Source: Coriobacteriaceae bacterium (GTDB taxonomy: Bacteria; Actinomycetota; Coriobacteriia; Coriobacteriales; Eggerthellaceae). Taken from it: 64,000 nucleotides of DNA. Every line of letters begins with the position of its first letter. The first letter of the stretch is position 1. Below are positions 8,532 through 16,918 of this stretch, piece after piece. The stretch is taken from NCBI GenBank assembly GCA_015062685.1, contig SUUE01000002.1:241036-305035 (forward strand), given 5' to 3'. The notes beneath the pieces are model-generated. The model worked only from the letters and a program-made list of their open reading frames with translations, had not been told where the DNA came from and ran no database searches. A program made the translations under genes and the position numbers.

Positions 8532-9080
8532 CTAGGCGAGGTCGTAAACGTCGTTTCCGTAAGTATCGACGCCCACGAACACGGGGAAGTCCTTCACCTC
8601 CACGCGCCGCAAGGCCTCGGTACCCAAGTCATCATACGCTAAGGTTTCCGATGATTCCACGCACTTCGCAAGATAAGCAGCAGCACCGCCCACCGCCACG
8701 AAGTACACGGCGCCGTTGCGCACGCAGGCGTCCTTGACCTGCTGGGAACGCACGCCTTTGCCGATGGTGGCCGCCACCCCCGCATCGTGGAGCCGCGGGG
8801 CCGCGAAGTCCATGCGGCTGGCCGTGGTGGGCCCGATCGCACCGAAGGGCCTGCCCGCAGCGGCGGGTGTGGGCCCGGCATAGAAGATTGCCTGGCCGGC
8901 AAGGCCGTAGGGAAGCTCGTCGGCCTGCTGCTCGTCGAGCTCTGCGAGCAGGCGTATATGGCCGGCATCGCGCAGGGTGAACACGGGGCCCGTGAGCAGG
9001 CAGGCGTCGCCCGCATGCAGGTCGCGCAGTTCGTCGCGATCGAAAGGCAGCTCCAGCCGCCGCGTTTCGCTAGAGCTCAT
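8532..9080 (-). CDS. Fe-S hydro-lyase beta subunit, probable class I fumarase
   Basis: Fumarase or tartrate-dehydratase-type beta chain of 182 residues. Diagnostic segments are AGDACLLTGPVFTLRDAGHIRL, IFYAGPTP, FGAIGPTTASRMD, IGKGVRS and AVYFVAVGGAAAYLAKCV. It overlaps the alpha-subunit gene by 11 bases, indicating coupled translation of a two-chain enzyme. Class I enzymes use an oxygen-labile [4Fe-4S] cluster to interconvert fumarate and malate. Sequence alone cannot separate fumarase from L-tartrate dehydratase, but fumarase is likelier for a stand-alone pair. Confidence 0.88.
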   Translation of the reverse strand: MSSSETRRLELPFDRDELRDLHAGDACLLTGPVFTLRDAGHIRLLAELDEQQADELPYGLAGQAIFYAGPTPAAAGRPFGAIGPTTASRMDFAAPRLHDAGVAATIGKGVRSQQVKDACVRNGAVYFVAVGGAAAYLAKCVESSETLAYDDLGTEALRRVEVKDFPVFVGVDTYGNDVYDLA

Positions 9081-9915
9081 AGGTACCCCTCCTCATTGCC
9101 GAGCAACCCATGTTGATGGCGAGCGGCAGCGCGGCGATGTGGCACGGGGCGGTCTTCACGCGCACCGCGAGGGCGGTCGTGGACCCGCCGAGCGCGGCCG
9201 CGCCGATGCCCGTGGCGTTCACCGCCTCGAGCAGCTCGCGCTCGAACACGGCGGTTTCATCGTCGGCCGCGGGCTGGTCAATCGGTCGCATGAGCGCCAT
9301 CTTCGCCAACCCGGCAACCTTATCGAACGTGGCGCCTACGCCCACCCCGATGATGAGCGGCGGGCATGCGTTCGCCGCCTTCTCCCGCACGCATGCGAGC
9401 ACGGCGTCGACGATCCCCTGCCTGCCCGCCCCGGGCGTGAGCATGACGACGCGGCTCGCATTGTCAGACCCCCCGCCCTTGCACATGATGTGGATGCGCG
9501 CACCGGGCTTCGGGCTGGCCTTGATCTCGCAGAACGCCGGGGTGTTGTCGCCGGTGTTGGATCGGTCGAACAGGGCGTCGCGCACGAGCGACTTGCGCAG
9601 GTTGCTCTCCACGTATGCGGCGCCGACGGCCTCGTTCACGCCGTCCAACACGTCGCCGGCAACGGCGACGTCGGGCCCGATCTCAAGGCAAACCCAGACG
9701 CTTCCCGTGTCCTGGCAGATGGCAACCCGGTCCTCCCGAGCGATCCGCGCGTTCTCGACGAGCAACCTCAGCGCCTCCCGGGCTCGAGGGTTCTCCTCCT
9801 TCCCATAGGCGCCCTCAATCCCGGCCAGAATGTCCGGAGGCAGCTCGAACGCCAACCGAGGCAGCGCCTCGCGCACAACGCCAGCCACCTCGTCTTTCGT
9901 TATGACCCGGGTCAT
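9070..9915 (-). CDS. Fe-S hydro-lyase alpha subunit, probable class I fumarase
   Basis: The 281-residue alpha chain carries the [4Fe-4S]-binding cysteines expected in CQDTGSVWV, CKGGGSDNASRVV and the later ANACPPLIIGVGVG segment. DGVNEAVGAAYVESNLRKSLVRD and TGDNTPAFCEIKA are also typical of the family. Together with the downstream beta gene it makes a heteromeric fumarate/malate hydro-lyase, probably part of a reductive branch to succinate in this anaerobe (inference). It is the first gene of the pair; the upstream 411 bases hold repeats rather than an obvious promoter. Confidence 0.9.
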   Translation of the reverse strand: MTRVITKDEVAGVVREALPRLAFELPPDILAGIEGAYGKEENPRAREALRLLVENARIAREDRVAICQDTGSVWVCLEIGPDVAVAGDVLDGVNEAVGAAYVESNLRKSLVRDALFDRSNTGDNTPAFCEIKASPKPGARIHIMCKGGGSDNASRVVMLTPGAGRQGIVDAVLACVREKAANACPPLIIGVGVGATFDKVAGLAKMALMRPIDQPAADDETAVFERELLEAVNATGIGAAALGGSTTALAVRVKTAPCHIAALPLAINMGCSAMRRGTYEL

Positions 9916-9998
9916 AATCCCTTTCCTTCTCCCTCAAGGGCAAGAAGCCCAGCAAAACGTTCCAGCAAAGCGTAAACGATACGGCCCCCGAACGGTAG

Positions 9999-10138
9999 CC
10001 TCTGCCCACACCCGAACGCAGGCGAAGCGAGGCCAAGCCAAAGGAGGAGCGAGATCCACTTTTCGCCCGTACTTGGCGAAAAGTTAGCTCGCGACGACGG
10101 CGCGGCGAGCGCAGCCTGCGCTCGGGTGCGGGCAGAGG
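9999..10138. repeat. 140-bp compound inverted repeat
   Basis: The left arm 9999-10022 (begins CCTCTGCCCACACCCGAACG) and right arm 10115-10138 (ends GGGTGCGGGCAGAGG) pair over 24 bases with two mismatches. The 92-base interior contains a perfect hairpin, ACTTTTCGCC and GGCGAAAAGT around CGTACTT. It occupies the fumarase-topA gap 9916-10326, which otherwise contains three short GCGCCCCTAC repeats and no gene. Confidence 0.85.
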
Positions 10139-10139
10139 C

Positions 10140-10170
10140 GGACGCGCGGAGCGCGCCCCTACAGGCAACC
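10140..10170. repeat. Dispersed GCGCCCCTAC repeat, copy 1
   Basis: Reads GGACGCGCGGAGCGCGCCCC, then TACAGGCAACC. It is followed by GGCGCCGCAGC, which also follows the copy at 10245, so the repeat unit is locally about 42 bases. It contains an internal GCGC-rich dyad. Confidence 0.8.
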
Positions 10171-10200
10171 GGCGCCGCAGCCCACCCGTTGCGGCGGGAA

Positions 10201-10228
10201 GGACGCGCGGAGCGCGCCCCTACGGGCG
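10201..10228. repeat. Dispersed GCGCCCCTAC repeat, copy 2
   Basis: Reads GGACGCGCGGAGCGCGCCCC then TACGGGCG. It is identical to copy 1 over the first 23 bases and lies 61 bases downstream of it in the same orientation. Confidence 0.8.
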
Positions 10229-10244
10229 TTCCCCAGCCCGAAGT

Positions 10245-10275
10245 GGGCGCTCGGGGAGCGCCCCTACGGGCAACC
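10245..10275. repeat. Dispersed GCGCCCCTAC repeat, copy 3
   Basis: Reads GGGCGCTCGGGGAGCGCCCC then TACGGGCAACC. This variant has the GCTCGGGGAGC dyad found in the inverted repeat at 5109-5171. It keeps the 3' GGCGCCGCAGC extension of copy 1. Confidence 0.8.
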
Positions 10276-10326
10276 GGCGCCGCAGCTCGCCCGCCGCAGT
10301 GGCACGGGCGAACAGGTGAGTCGTCG

Positions 10327-12822
10327 TTATTTCTTCTTGCGCCCCTTGCCCTTCGCCTTTGCCTTCTCTTCTTTCTCCTGCTCCTTGGTGGGGCAATCGA
10401 AGTTGGGGCAGAGCTTCCAGGGGCCGCGGGTCGTCTTGATCACGACCATGGGCGCGCCGCACGCCTCGCACACCTCATCGGTGGCCAAGAGCTCGCCGTA
10501 CTGGGGCAGCGGGTAGCTGCAGCCGCATTCGTCGTAGTTCTCGCAGCGAATGAAGCGCTTGAGCGTGCGGGGGTTGCGCTGCGCGATGAGCTTGGCGTCC
10601 ATGATGCCGCGGTCGGTGCACGCGGGGCAGATGCCCACGACCACGTCGGGCTCCTTGTTGCTCTCGCATTCGGGGTCGATGCACACCACGCGGGGCTTGG
10701 CGCGGAAGGCGCTCACCTTGACCTGGGGCATGCCGCAAGTGGGGCACAGCTCCTCCTGGGCCTCGATCTTGCCCTTGGGAAGCGGGTAGGTCACGTCGCA
10801 TTCGGGCCAGCCGGCGCAGCCGATGAACATGGCGTGCGTCTTGTTCGAGGCGCGGATCTGCAGGTCCTTGCCGCACTTCGGGCACTTGCCCACGTAGGCG
10901 TCGGCCGCCACGGCGTCCGCCAGCGCTTCCTTGACCTGCTCCTGCACGGGCAAGAGCGCCTCGAGCTCTGCTGCGAGCAGGTTGCGCGAGTTCATGACGA
11001 CGTCGGCCTTTGTGGTGGAGCCGGCGGCGATGCTGCTCATCTCGTCTTCGAGCTCGGCCGTCATCTCGGGATGTGTGATGTGCGGCGCGTACGTGTCGAG
11101 CGCGTCGATGACCGCCATGCCCAGCTGGGAGGGCTCGATGGGGTCGTTCACGATGTATTTAACGTCGTACAGGCGCTGGATGATGTTGTGGCGCGTGGAC
11201 TTCGTGCCCAGGCCCAGCTTCTCCATCTCCTGCACCAAGCGGCCCTGGCTGTAGCGCGCGGGGGGCTCGGTCTGTTTCTTCTCGCAGGTAGCGCCGTTGA
11301 ACGCGATCTGCTGACCTTCTTCGAGCGAGGGCAGCTGCTCGTCCTTCTTGACGCCGTAGGGGTAAATGGCACGGAAGCCCGCCTTCACCGTCACGTCGCC
11401 GCGCGCCACGAACTGCTCGACTTCGGCGGCGGCAGCGGAGCCGTCGCCCGGAACGTCCAGCGTCACCTTGGTGCCCTCGATGATGGCGGCCTCGGAGAGT
11501 GTCGCCAGGAAACGGCGCGCGACCAGGTTGTAGAGCTTGTATTCGGCTGCGCCCAAATCGTCGGGCGTCGCCTTCGCGGTGGGGTAAATGGGAGGGTGGT
11601 CGGTCTCTTCCTTGTTACCGCGGGTGGCGGTGAGCTTGCCCTTCGCGAGCAGTTCCTTGCAATACGGGGCGTACGCTGGGTTGCCGCTGATCGTGGTCAC
11701 GACGTCGGCCAGGTTGAGCGAGCTCGGGTACACCGTGTTGTCGACGCGCGGGTACGAGATGTAACCGTCCATGTAGAGGCTCTCGGCCAGGCGCATGGTG
11801 CGCGCGGGGCTCAGGCCCTCGGCCGATGCGGCGGCCATCAGGCTCGTCGTGTTGAACGGGGCCGGCGGGCGCACGGTGCGCTTCTTCTTCTCGATGGCGG
11901 AGACGCGCGCGACCTTCGCGCCGTCCACATGGGCCATGGCGAGGTTCGCGGCTTCTTCGGACTTGAAGCGGGCCGTGGCATGGGGCGCGGAGAAAGCGGA
12001 GTCGCCCTCCCCGAACTCGCCGCGTATCACCCAGTAGTCCTCGGGCACGAACGCGAGGCGCTCGCGCTCGCGCGCCACGATGAGCGCGAGCGTCGGGGTC
12101 TGCACGCGGCCCGAGCTGCGCACGTTGCCGTAGCCCGCGAACTTCACGAGCGTGAGGTAGCGCGTAAGCGCGGCGCCCCAGATCAGGTCGATGTCCTGAC
12201 GGGACTCGCCCGCAGCCGCCAGGTTCTCGTCGAGCTCGACGAGGTTGGCGAACGCGTGCGTGATCTCCTCCTTGGTGAATGCGGAGTAGCGCGCGCGGCT
12301 CACGGGAGCCGACTCGTTCACTTCCTTGACGCACGAGAGCGCGTCCGAGCCGATGAGCTCGCCCTCGCGGTCGAAGTCGGTGGCGATGCAGATGCTGTCG
12401 GCCTTCTTCGCCAGGTTCTTGAGCGAGCGGATGATGTCCTTTTCCTTGGGGAGCTTCTCGATGGGCGCATACGCCAGGTACGGCAGCGCATCCATCTTCC
12501 AGCCCTTGAGGTCCACCCCGTCCACGCTGAACGGCTTCTTCTTTTTGAACGGCGGCTTCGGCAGCGAGGCGGGCACGTCGGCCGGCACCGATTCGCCGCC
12601 CGCGGTCACGCCCTGCCATCCGCCGCGCTTCTTGTATACCAATTGAGGTGTGAAGTCGGGTGCCAGGATATGGCCGCGCAGGCCGATGGTCACCCATTCC
12701 TCGCCGTCTACGTCGAAGCGGTAGACCGGCGTGTTGAACACCTTGTCCTTCTTGGCTTTGGTGCCCAGGAGCTGCGCGATCTTCTCGGCAGCATCGTTCT
12801 TCTCGGTAATAACCAGTTTCAC
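10327..12822 (-). CDS. topA: DNA topoisomerase, type IA, with C-terminal zinc ribbons
   Basis: The enzyme relaxes negatively supercoiled DNA by single-strand passage. The 831-residue protein begins VKLVITEKNDAAEKIAQLLG (Toprim domain), with the metal-binding DFDREGELIG. The catalytic tyrosine is expected in YISYPRVDNTVYPSSL, and RVQTPTLALIV is also typical. The C-terminal 200 residues hold a series of CxxC zinc ribbons (CPKCGKDL, CPTCGMPQ, CPACTDRG, CEACGAPM) followed by a Lys-rich tail. The N terminus resembles the archaeal-type branch more than E. coli TopA. The GTG start at 12822 is chosen because AGGAGG lies five bases upstream; the open frame continues upstream without family similarity. 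Confidence 0.92.
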   Translation of the reverse strand: MKLVITEKNDAAEKIAQLLGTKAKKDKVFNTPVYRFDVDGEEWVTIGLRGHILAPDFTPQLVYKKRGGWQGVTAGGESVPADVPASLPKPPFKKKKPFSVDGVDLKGWKMDALPYLAYAPIEKLPKEKDIIRSLKNLAKKADSICIATDFDREGELIGSDALSCVKEVNESAPVSRARYSAFTKEEITHAFANLVELDENLAAAGESRQDIDLIWGAALTRYLTLVKFAGYGNVRSSGRVQTPTLALIVARERERLAFVPEDYWVIRGEFGEGDSAFSAPHATARFKSEEAANLAMAHVDGAKVARVSAIEKKKRTVRPPAPFNTTSLMAAASAEGLSPARTMRLAESLYMDGYISYPRVDNTVYPSSLNLADVVTTISGNPAYAPYCKELLAKGKLTATRGNKEETDHPPIYPTAKATPDDLGAAEYKLYNLVARRFLATLSEAAIIEGTKVTLDVPGDGSAAAAEVEQFVARGDVTVKAGFRAIYPYGVKKDEQLPSLEEGQQIAFNGATCEKKQTEPPARYSQGRLVQEMEKLGLGTKSTRHNIIQRLYDVKYIVNDPIEPSQLGMAVIDALDTYAPHITHPEMTAELEDEMSSIAAGSTTKADVVMNSRNLLAAELEALLPVQEQVKEALADAVAADAYVGKCPKCGKDLQIRASNKTHAMFIGCAGWPECDVTYPLPKGKIEAQEELCPTCGMPQVKVSAFRAKPRVVCIDPECESNKEPDVVVGICPACTDRGIMDAKLIAQRNPRTLKRFIRCENYDECGCSYPLPQYGELLATDEVCEACGAPMVVIKTTRGPWKLCPNFDCPTKEQEKEEKAKAKGKGRKKK

Positions 12823-13108
12823 CTGGCCCTCCTGTTCTGAGGCCGAATTCCACGGCGCTCGTCTTTCACACGATTGCCCCTTGTTTATTAACGTGTGAGG
12901 GCTTCCCCGTTCGCAGCCGACGCCTCGTGCGCCGAACGAATCGCGGTAAGGTGCTAGGATACACGAAGTTCTCGCCGTCAAGCGCGAAAACTCCTTACAT
13001 ATATAGGGAGCGACATTATGGCGGTGTGATTGATTCGGCGCGGCTCCTTTCGGGCGCCGCGCCCGTGGGGTATGATTCTCGACGAGAACACATTGGACGG
13101 AGGTTTCC
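12823..13108. other. Divergent intergenic region between topA and a lipoprotein gene
   Basis: No gene is supported. It holds a GC-rich hairpin (GGCGCGGC and GCCGCGCC, about 13034-13060), a TATGAT hexamer near 13071 that could be the -10 of the lipoprotein gene, and the 13-base palindrome TTCTCGACGAGAA just after it. A good ribosome site (GGAGG) precedes the ATG at 13109. Confidence 0.4.
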
Positions 13109-13642
13109 ATGAAGAAGGGCCTGGGCATCATCGCCATCCTGTGCTGCGCGGCCGCGTTCTGCGCGGCGCTCGTAGGGTGCGGCGCCAACGTGGACAAGTC
13201 GCTCTACACGGGCACGTGGACGCTCGACAGCTCGTCGAACAAGAACTTCGACTCCGAGACCATCGGGCTCATGCGCAAGATGGACGCCACCATCGACCTC
13301 GTGCTCAACGAGGACGGATCGGGCACGCTCAAGCTGCTCGAGGGCGGCGAGAGCCTGACTTGGAAGGCCACGAGCAACACGGAGGGCACCGCCACCCTCA
13401 ACGGCAACGAGATGAAGCTCTCGCTCGCCGACGGCAAGCTGACGCTGACCGACAGGGACAACGTGTCCATGACCTTCGCGCGCAAGGACGCCGTAATGGC
13501 CCAGTCCTCGAGCGCGGCGGCATCCGCCAGCGCCTCGTCGGCAAGTGCCGATGCTTCAGGCGCGGCCCAGGACGCGAGCGCCTCGAGCGCATCGGCGCCG
13601 GCCGATTCGGCGGCCGCGAGCGCGTCGAGCGCTGCCGCATAG
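13109..13642 (+). CDS. Putative lipoprotein with Ser/Ala-rich tail
   Basis: The 177-residue product has a charged start (MKKG), a hydrophobic segment to about residue 20 and a lipobox ending LVGC with Cys24. It should be lipid-anchored on the outer face of the membrane. The middle part (YTGTWTLDSSS, LNEDGSGTLKL, GTATLNGNEMKL) is a small beta-rich repeat-like domain of the kind seen in lipocalin-like extracytoplasmic proteins. The last 45 residues are almost only Ala, Ser and Asp and are probably a flexible spacer. No specific function can be assigned. Confidence 0.8.
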   Translation: MKKGLGIIAILCCAAAFCAALVGCGANVDKSLYTGTWTLDSSSNKNFDSETIGLMRKMDATIDLVLNEDGSGTLKLLEGGESLTWKATSNTEGTATLNGNEMKLSLADGKLTLTDRDNVSMTFARKDAVMAQSSSAAASASASSASADASGAAQDASASSASAPADSAAASASSAAA

Positions 13643-13673
13643 CCCTTCACCTCCCAGGCACGAGAAAGCGAAT

Positions 13674-14906
13674 ATGACGAACACCAAGCAGAAAAGCGAC
13701 CTTTCGCGCGCATTCGCGGAGGACGGCGAGCTCAAGACCCACGTGGGCGGGCAGGCCCTGCTCGAGGGCATCATGATGCGCGGGAAGTACAACTGGTCGG
13801 TGGCCGTGCGCGAGCCGCAGGGCACCATCTACACCGAAGAGCACGACCTGGCGAGCGGCAAGGACAAGAACGGCTGGCTGTATTGGCCGTTCGTCCGCGG
13901 ATGCCGGGCGTTCGTGGAATCGCTCGCGCTGGGATACAAGGCGCTCACCATCGCCGCCGAGCACGCGTTCATCGAGGACGAAGAGGAAGCCCCCGAAGGA
14001 TCGGAAGCGACCCCTTCCCCGCTACCCAACGGCGCAGACGAGAACGAGGGCGACTTCTCCTGGAAGCGCGATTTTGGCAACCCCGACGAGATGATCGACG
14101 CGCTCGGGGCTCAGAGGACCCTCGAGGTCGTGAGCGAGCCCGCAGGCGAGGCGGCCGCGCCCGAAGAGGCCGGCGCGGCCGAAAGCGCCCACGAAGGAGC
14201 CGAAGAGCAGGCAGCGGGCACCAAGCCGCTGCTGAGCGAGAAAGAGATGCTCATCTCCATGGGCCTCGGGCTCGTCATGGGCATCGTGCTCTTCGTCGTG
14301 GCGCCGGCGTTCATCACGAACCTCATCGTGGGCGAGTACGACGAGCGCACCCTCCTCTGGAACGTCGTCGACGGCATTCTGCGCATTGGGGTCTTCATCT
14401 TCTACATCTGGCTCATCGGGCGCATGGAGGACATCAAGCGCATGTTCGGCTACCACGGCGCGGAGCACAAGACCATCCACTGCTTCGAGCACGGCCTGCC
14501 GCTCACACCCGAGAACGCGCGCAGCTTCCCGCGCCTGCACGTACGCTGCGGCACCGCGTTCCTCATCATGGTCATGATCATCGCCATATTCGTGTACACG
14601 ATCACGCCGCTCGACGCGCTCATCGAGGCATGGGGCGTGCCCGCCGGCGCGCCGAAGCTGGCCCTCGTCATCATCGTGCGCATCCTGCTCATGCCCGTCA
14701 TCGCGGGCATCGCCTACGAGATTACCGTCAAGTGGGCGGGGAGCCACCCCAGCAACCCGCTCGTCAAGGTGATCCTGTGGCCGGGCATGCAGATGCAGTA
14801 CCTGACCACCCGCGAGCCCGACGACGGCCAGATCGAATGCGCCATCGAGGCCATGAAGCTGGTCCTGGAGCGCGAGCAGCTGGAAGAGGCCGCTGCGACT
14901 CAGTAG
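13674..14906 (+). CDS. DUF1385 membrane protein (YqhQ-like)
   Basis: The conserved N-terminal signature is [20 protein letters not shown], followed by [14 protein letters not shown]. Four membrane segments follow the acidic linker: around [45 protein letters not shown] and [15 protein letters not shown]. The loop motif [14 protein letters not shown], conserved in the family, suggests a metal or catalytic site, but the function is not known. The Glu/Ala-rich insert before the first membrane segment looks poorly conserved. In many Gram-positive genomes this gene neighbours rpmE, prfA and prmC; here rpmE follows directly. The ATG at 13674 was chosen because family similarity begins there. Confidence 0.85.
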   Translation: MTNTKQKSDLSRAFAEDGELKTHVGGQALLEGIMMRGKYNWSVAVREPQGTIYTEEHDLASGKDKNGWLYWPFVRGCRAFVESLALGYKALTIAAEHAFIEDEEEAPEGSEATPSPLPNGADENEGDFSWKRDFGNPDEMIDALGAQRTLEVVSEPAGEAAAPEEAGAAESAHEGAEEQAAGTKPLLSEKEMLISMGLGLVMGIVLFVVAPAFITNLIVGEYDERTLLWNVVDGILRIGVFIFYIWLIGRMEDIKRMFGYHGAEHKTIHCFEHGLPLTPENARSFPRLHVRCGTAFLIMVMIIAIFVYTITPLDALIEAWGVPAGAPKLALVIIVRILLMPVIAGIAYEITVKWAGSHPSNPLVKVILWPGMQMQYLTTREPDDGQIECAIEAMKLVLEREQLEEAAATQ

Positions 14907-15019
14907 GCCGAGTTCGTGAAGATGTGGCGCAACGGGTTGCGCATCGCGGCCGTTGTGATACCATGCAAAAGCTTGTCTTGCCCTTGGTCGGAAACCAAGG
15001 CGGAATAGGAGAAACCATA

Positions 15020-15499
15020 ATGAAGCAAGGAATACATCCCGACTACATGGAGTGCACGGTCACGTGCAGCTGCGGCAACACGTTCACCACGCGTGCCACG
15101 AAGCCCGAGCTGCGCGTCGAGATCTGCAACGCCTGCCACCCGTTCTACACGGGCCAGCAGAAGTTCGTTGACACCGGCGGACGCGTGCAGCGCTTTGCCG
15201 ACAAGTTCGGCTCCGCAACCGATCTGGTTGCCGCCCGCGAGGCCGACCGCAAGGCCAAGCGCGCTGCCGAGGTTGCTGCTGCTGAGGAGAAGCGCAAGGC
15301 CGAGAAGGAGGCCAAGGCCGCTGCCAAGGCCAAGCGCGCCGAGGAGTTCGCCAAGAAGGCTGCCGAGCAGGCCGAGAAGGAGGCCGCCGCTGCCGCCAAG
15401 GCTGAGGCTGAGGCCGAGGCCGCCGAGGTCGCAGAGGCCACCGAGGCCGCTGCCGCCGAGGTTGCTGCAGAGGAAGCCACCGAGGCTGCCGCTGAATAA
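15020..15499 (+). CDS. rpmE: Ribosomal protein L31 with long Ala/Glu/Lys tail
   Basis: Residues 1-70 are a normal zinc-type L31: [20 protein letters not shown], then [24 protein letters not shown], with C16, C18, C36 and C39 as likely zinc ligands. L31 is normally 65-90 residues. Here about 85 further residues follow, composed almost entirely of Ala, Glu and Lys in short repeats ([20 protein letters not shown]), probably one long charged helix. GGAATAGGAG precedes the ATG. A strong terminator follows. Codon use in the tail is biased to GCC/GAG/AAG like the rest of the gene, so it looks translated rather than a frameshift artefact. Confidence 0.92.
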   Translation: MKQGIHPDYMECTVTCSCGNTFTTRATKPELRVEICNACHPFYTGQQKFVDTGGRVQRFADKFGSATDLVAAREADRKAKRAAEVAAAEEKRKAEKEAKAAAKAKRAEEFAKKAAEQAEKEAAAAAKAEAEAEAAEVAEATEAAAAEVAAEEATEAAAE

Positions 15500-15521
15500 G
15501 CACACCAGGTAAGCGTGTAAG

Positions 15522-15552
15522 GAGGCCCCGGGCATTGCCCGGGGCCTCTTGC
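15522..15552 (+). terminator. Rho-independent terminator after rpmE
   Basis: GAGGCCCCGGGCA pairs with TGCCCGGGGCCTC to form a hairpin of about 13 bp with almost no loop. It is followed by TTGCTTT. It lies 22 bases after the rpmE stop codon. Confidence 0.85.
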
Positions 15553-15603
15553 TTTGCGGAGCGTTTCGCCATCTCATGCATCGGGCACGTCAACCGTGCT
15601 CGA

Positions 15604-15634
15604 GGACGCGCAGAGCGCGCCCCTACGGGCAACC
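15604..15634. repeat. Dispersed GCGCCCCTAC repeat, copy 4
   Basis: GGACGCGCAGAGCGCGCCCC then TACGGGCAACC, matching the copies near 10.2 kb at all but one or two positions. The 487-base gap 15500-15986 between the convergent rpmE and methyltransferase genes holds the rpmE terminator, this repeat, two compound inverted repeats and no supported gene. Confidence 0.8.
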
Positions 15635-15662
15635 TCGACCGGTAAGGGCGTGCCCGTTGCCG

Positions 15663-15736
15663 AAACTACGCGCAACCCCCGATTTGGTGCATTTCGGCCT
15701 CGCCGAGTGCACGAGATCGGGGGTTGCGCGTAGTTT
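15663..15736. repeat. Compound inverted repeat, ACCCCCGAT family, copy 1
   Basis: Left arm 15663-15691 (AAACTACGCGCAACCCCCGA...) and right arm 15708-15736 pair over 29 bases with two mismatches around a 16-base loop. The inner part (CGCAACCCCCGAT through GTGCA) is shared with the element at 15829-15904, while the outer AAACTACG is not. Confidence 0.88.
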
Positions 15737-15828
15737 TGAGCGCGACACGGCGGCACTTCTCGCTCCGGCTTCCACGAAACACCTGGTCACAGATTCGCGT
15801 AAAACCGCCGACTCAATCCCGTTCCCGA

Positions 15829-15904
15829 AAAAGTGCACGCAACCCCCGATCTCGTGCATCCGAGGGGTGCGAAATGCATGAGATCGGGGGTCGCGCGCAC
15901 TTTT
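15829..15904. repeat. Compound inverted repeat, ACCCCCGAT family, copy 2
   Basis: Left arm 15829-15859 (AAAAGTGCACGCAACCCCCG...) and right arm 15874-15904 pair over 31 bases with three mismatches. The inner arm matches copy 1, but the outer arm is AAAAGTGC instead of AAACTACG, with the opposite arm changed to match. Confidence 0.88.
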
Positions 15905-15967
15905 GCCGCAGGCAAACAAAGGAGGCGGAGGGCCGTCCCGCGCATCGGGATCGTCCACCGCCCGCGC

Positions 15968-15998
15968 GAGCACGCGGGGCGCGCCCCTACAGGGGGTG
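15968..15998. repeat. Dispersed GCGCCCCTAC repeat, copy 5 (diverged)
   Basis: GAGCACGCGGGGCGCGCCCC then TACAGGGGGTG. It is more diverged than the others and overlaps the last codons and stop of the methyltransferase gene (ends at 15987). Confidence 0.55.
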
Positions 15999-16850
15999 CC
16001 AGGCAATGAACGCCCAGGTGACCTTGCGGTCCTCGGAAAGGTGGAAACCCCGCTCGTCATGCACGAGGTTCGCCTCGAGCCAAGGCTTCATGCGCCCGGG
16101 CACGGCAGCGATCTCCCCCTCCGGCACCATGCCCGCCACGGCCTCCTGCACGATGCGAGCGAACCCTGCGCACGCATCATCGAACGTGTCGAAGAGCTCC
16201 ATGCGCAGGCTCGGGATGTACGCGACTTCGGGGTTGACGCCCTCGGACGCCAGGATGTTGAACGCGTAGAGGAAATCGCGCCCGAGCCGATGCTCGAAGC
16301 CGGCCGCCTCGAGCAAGCGCTCGTCCACGCGGGGCGAAGGCCCGCAGGGAAGCGTGAGGCACACGCGGCGCCTCGCAACACGGTCGAGCTTGCGCAACGA
16401 CTCGCGCAGATCGCTCGTCGCGATGGACCGCGATGCGAGGGCGACGTCGACGCTCTTCTCCCCCAGCCCGCACGCCTCCCAGTCGTCGCTCCAGCTCATG
16501 AGATGCGTCTCGACGCCGTTCACGCCGAGCGCGCGCTGGTCGGCGAGCATCACGTCCATCATGCCCTGGGAGAAGTCGCAGGCGATGACCCTATTGCCCG
16601 CTTGCGCGAGCGGCGTCGCGAGCGCGCCGGTGCCGCACCCCATGTCGAGCACGGTCTCCCCTTCCCGCACCCCCGCGAGCTCGAGGAACCGCGCGACGTA
16701 ACCTTCCTGCGACCCGTGCTTCACGGGAAAGCTCTTGGCCTTGGCATCCCAAACCGCAGGATCATCCGCACGCTGCCTCGCAACTTGCAACCGCTTCCAT
16801 TCCTCGTTCCAATCAGTGGTAGCCAACAACGAAGTGAACGCCTCTGTCAT
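15987..16850 (-). CDS. Class I SAM-dependent methyltransferase
   Basis: The 287-residue protein has the SAM-binding motif I VLDMGCGTGALATPLA at about residues 68-83, followed by VIACDFSQGMM (acidic ribose-binding position) and VDVALASRS. That places it in the Methyltransf_11/25 type fold. The C-terminal half contains an aromatic and Leu-rich region (RLGRDFLYAFNILASEGVNPEV) and no further known motif. The substrate cannot be told; similar proteins are annotated only as methyltransferases. The 3' end runs into a GCGCCCCTAC repeat, so its last residues (AFIAWHPL) may derive from it. Confidence 0.82.
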   Translation of the reverse strand: MTEAFTSLLATTDWNEEWKRLQVARQRADDPAVWDAKAKSFPVKHGSQEGYVARFLELAGVREGETVLDMGCGTGALATPLAQAGNRVIACDFSQGMMDVMLADQRALGVNGVETHLMSWSDDWEACGLGEKSVDVALASRSIATSDLRESLRKLDRVARRRVCLTLPCGPSPRVDERLLEAAGFEHRLGRDFLYAFNILASEGVNPEVAYIPSLRMELFDTFDDACAGFARIVQEAVAGMVPEGEIAAVPGRMKPWLEANLVHDERGFHLSEDRKVTWAFIAWHPL

Positions 16851-16918
16851 TTTCTCCCTTTCGCCCAGACCCGCACGTACTACTGATTCCCCACCATTAT
16901 ACTTTCCAAAGAAGGTTA

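Noticed and set aside
10126..12840. A 904-codon plus-strand open frame opposite topA
   Set aside because: Shadow frame. The minus strand encodes complete topoisomerase IA motifs, and the frame begins inside intergenic repeats.
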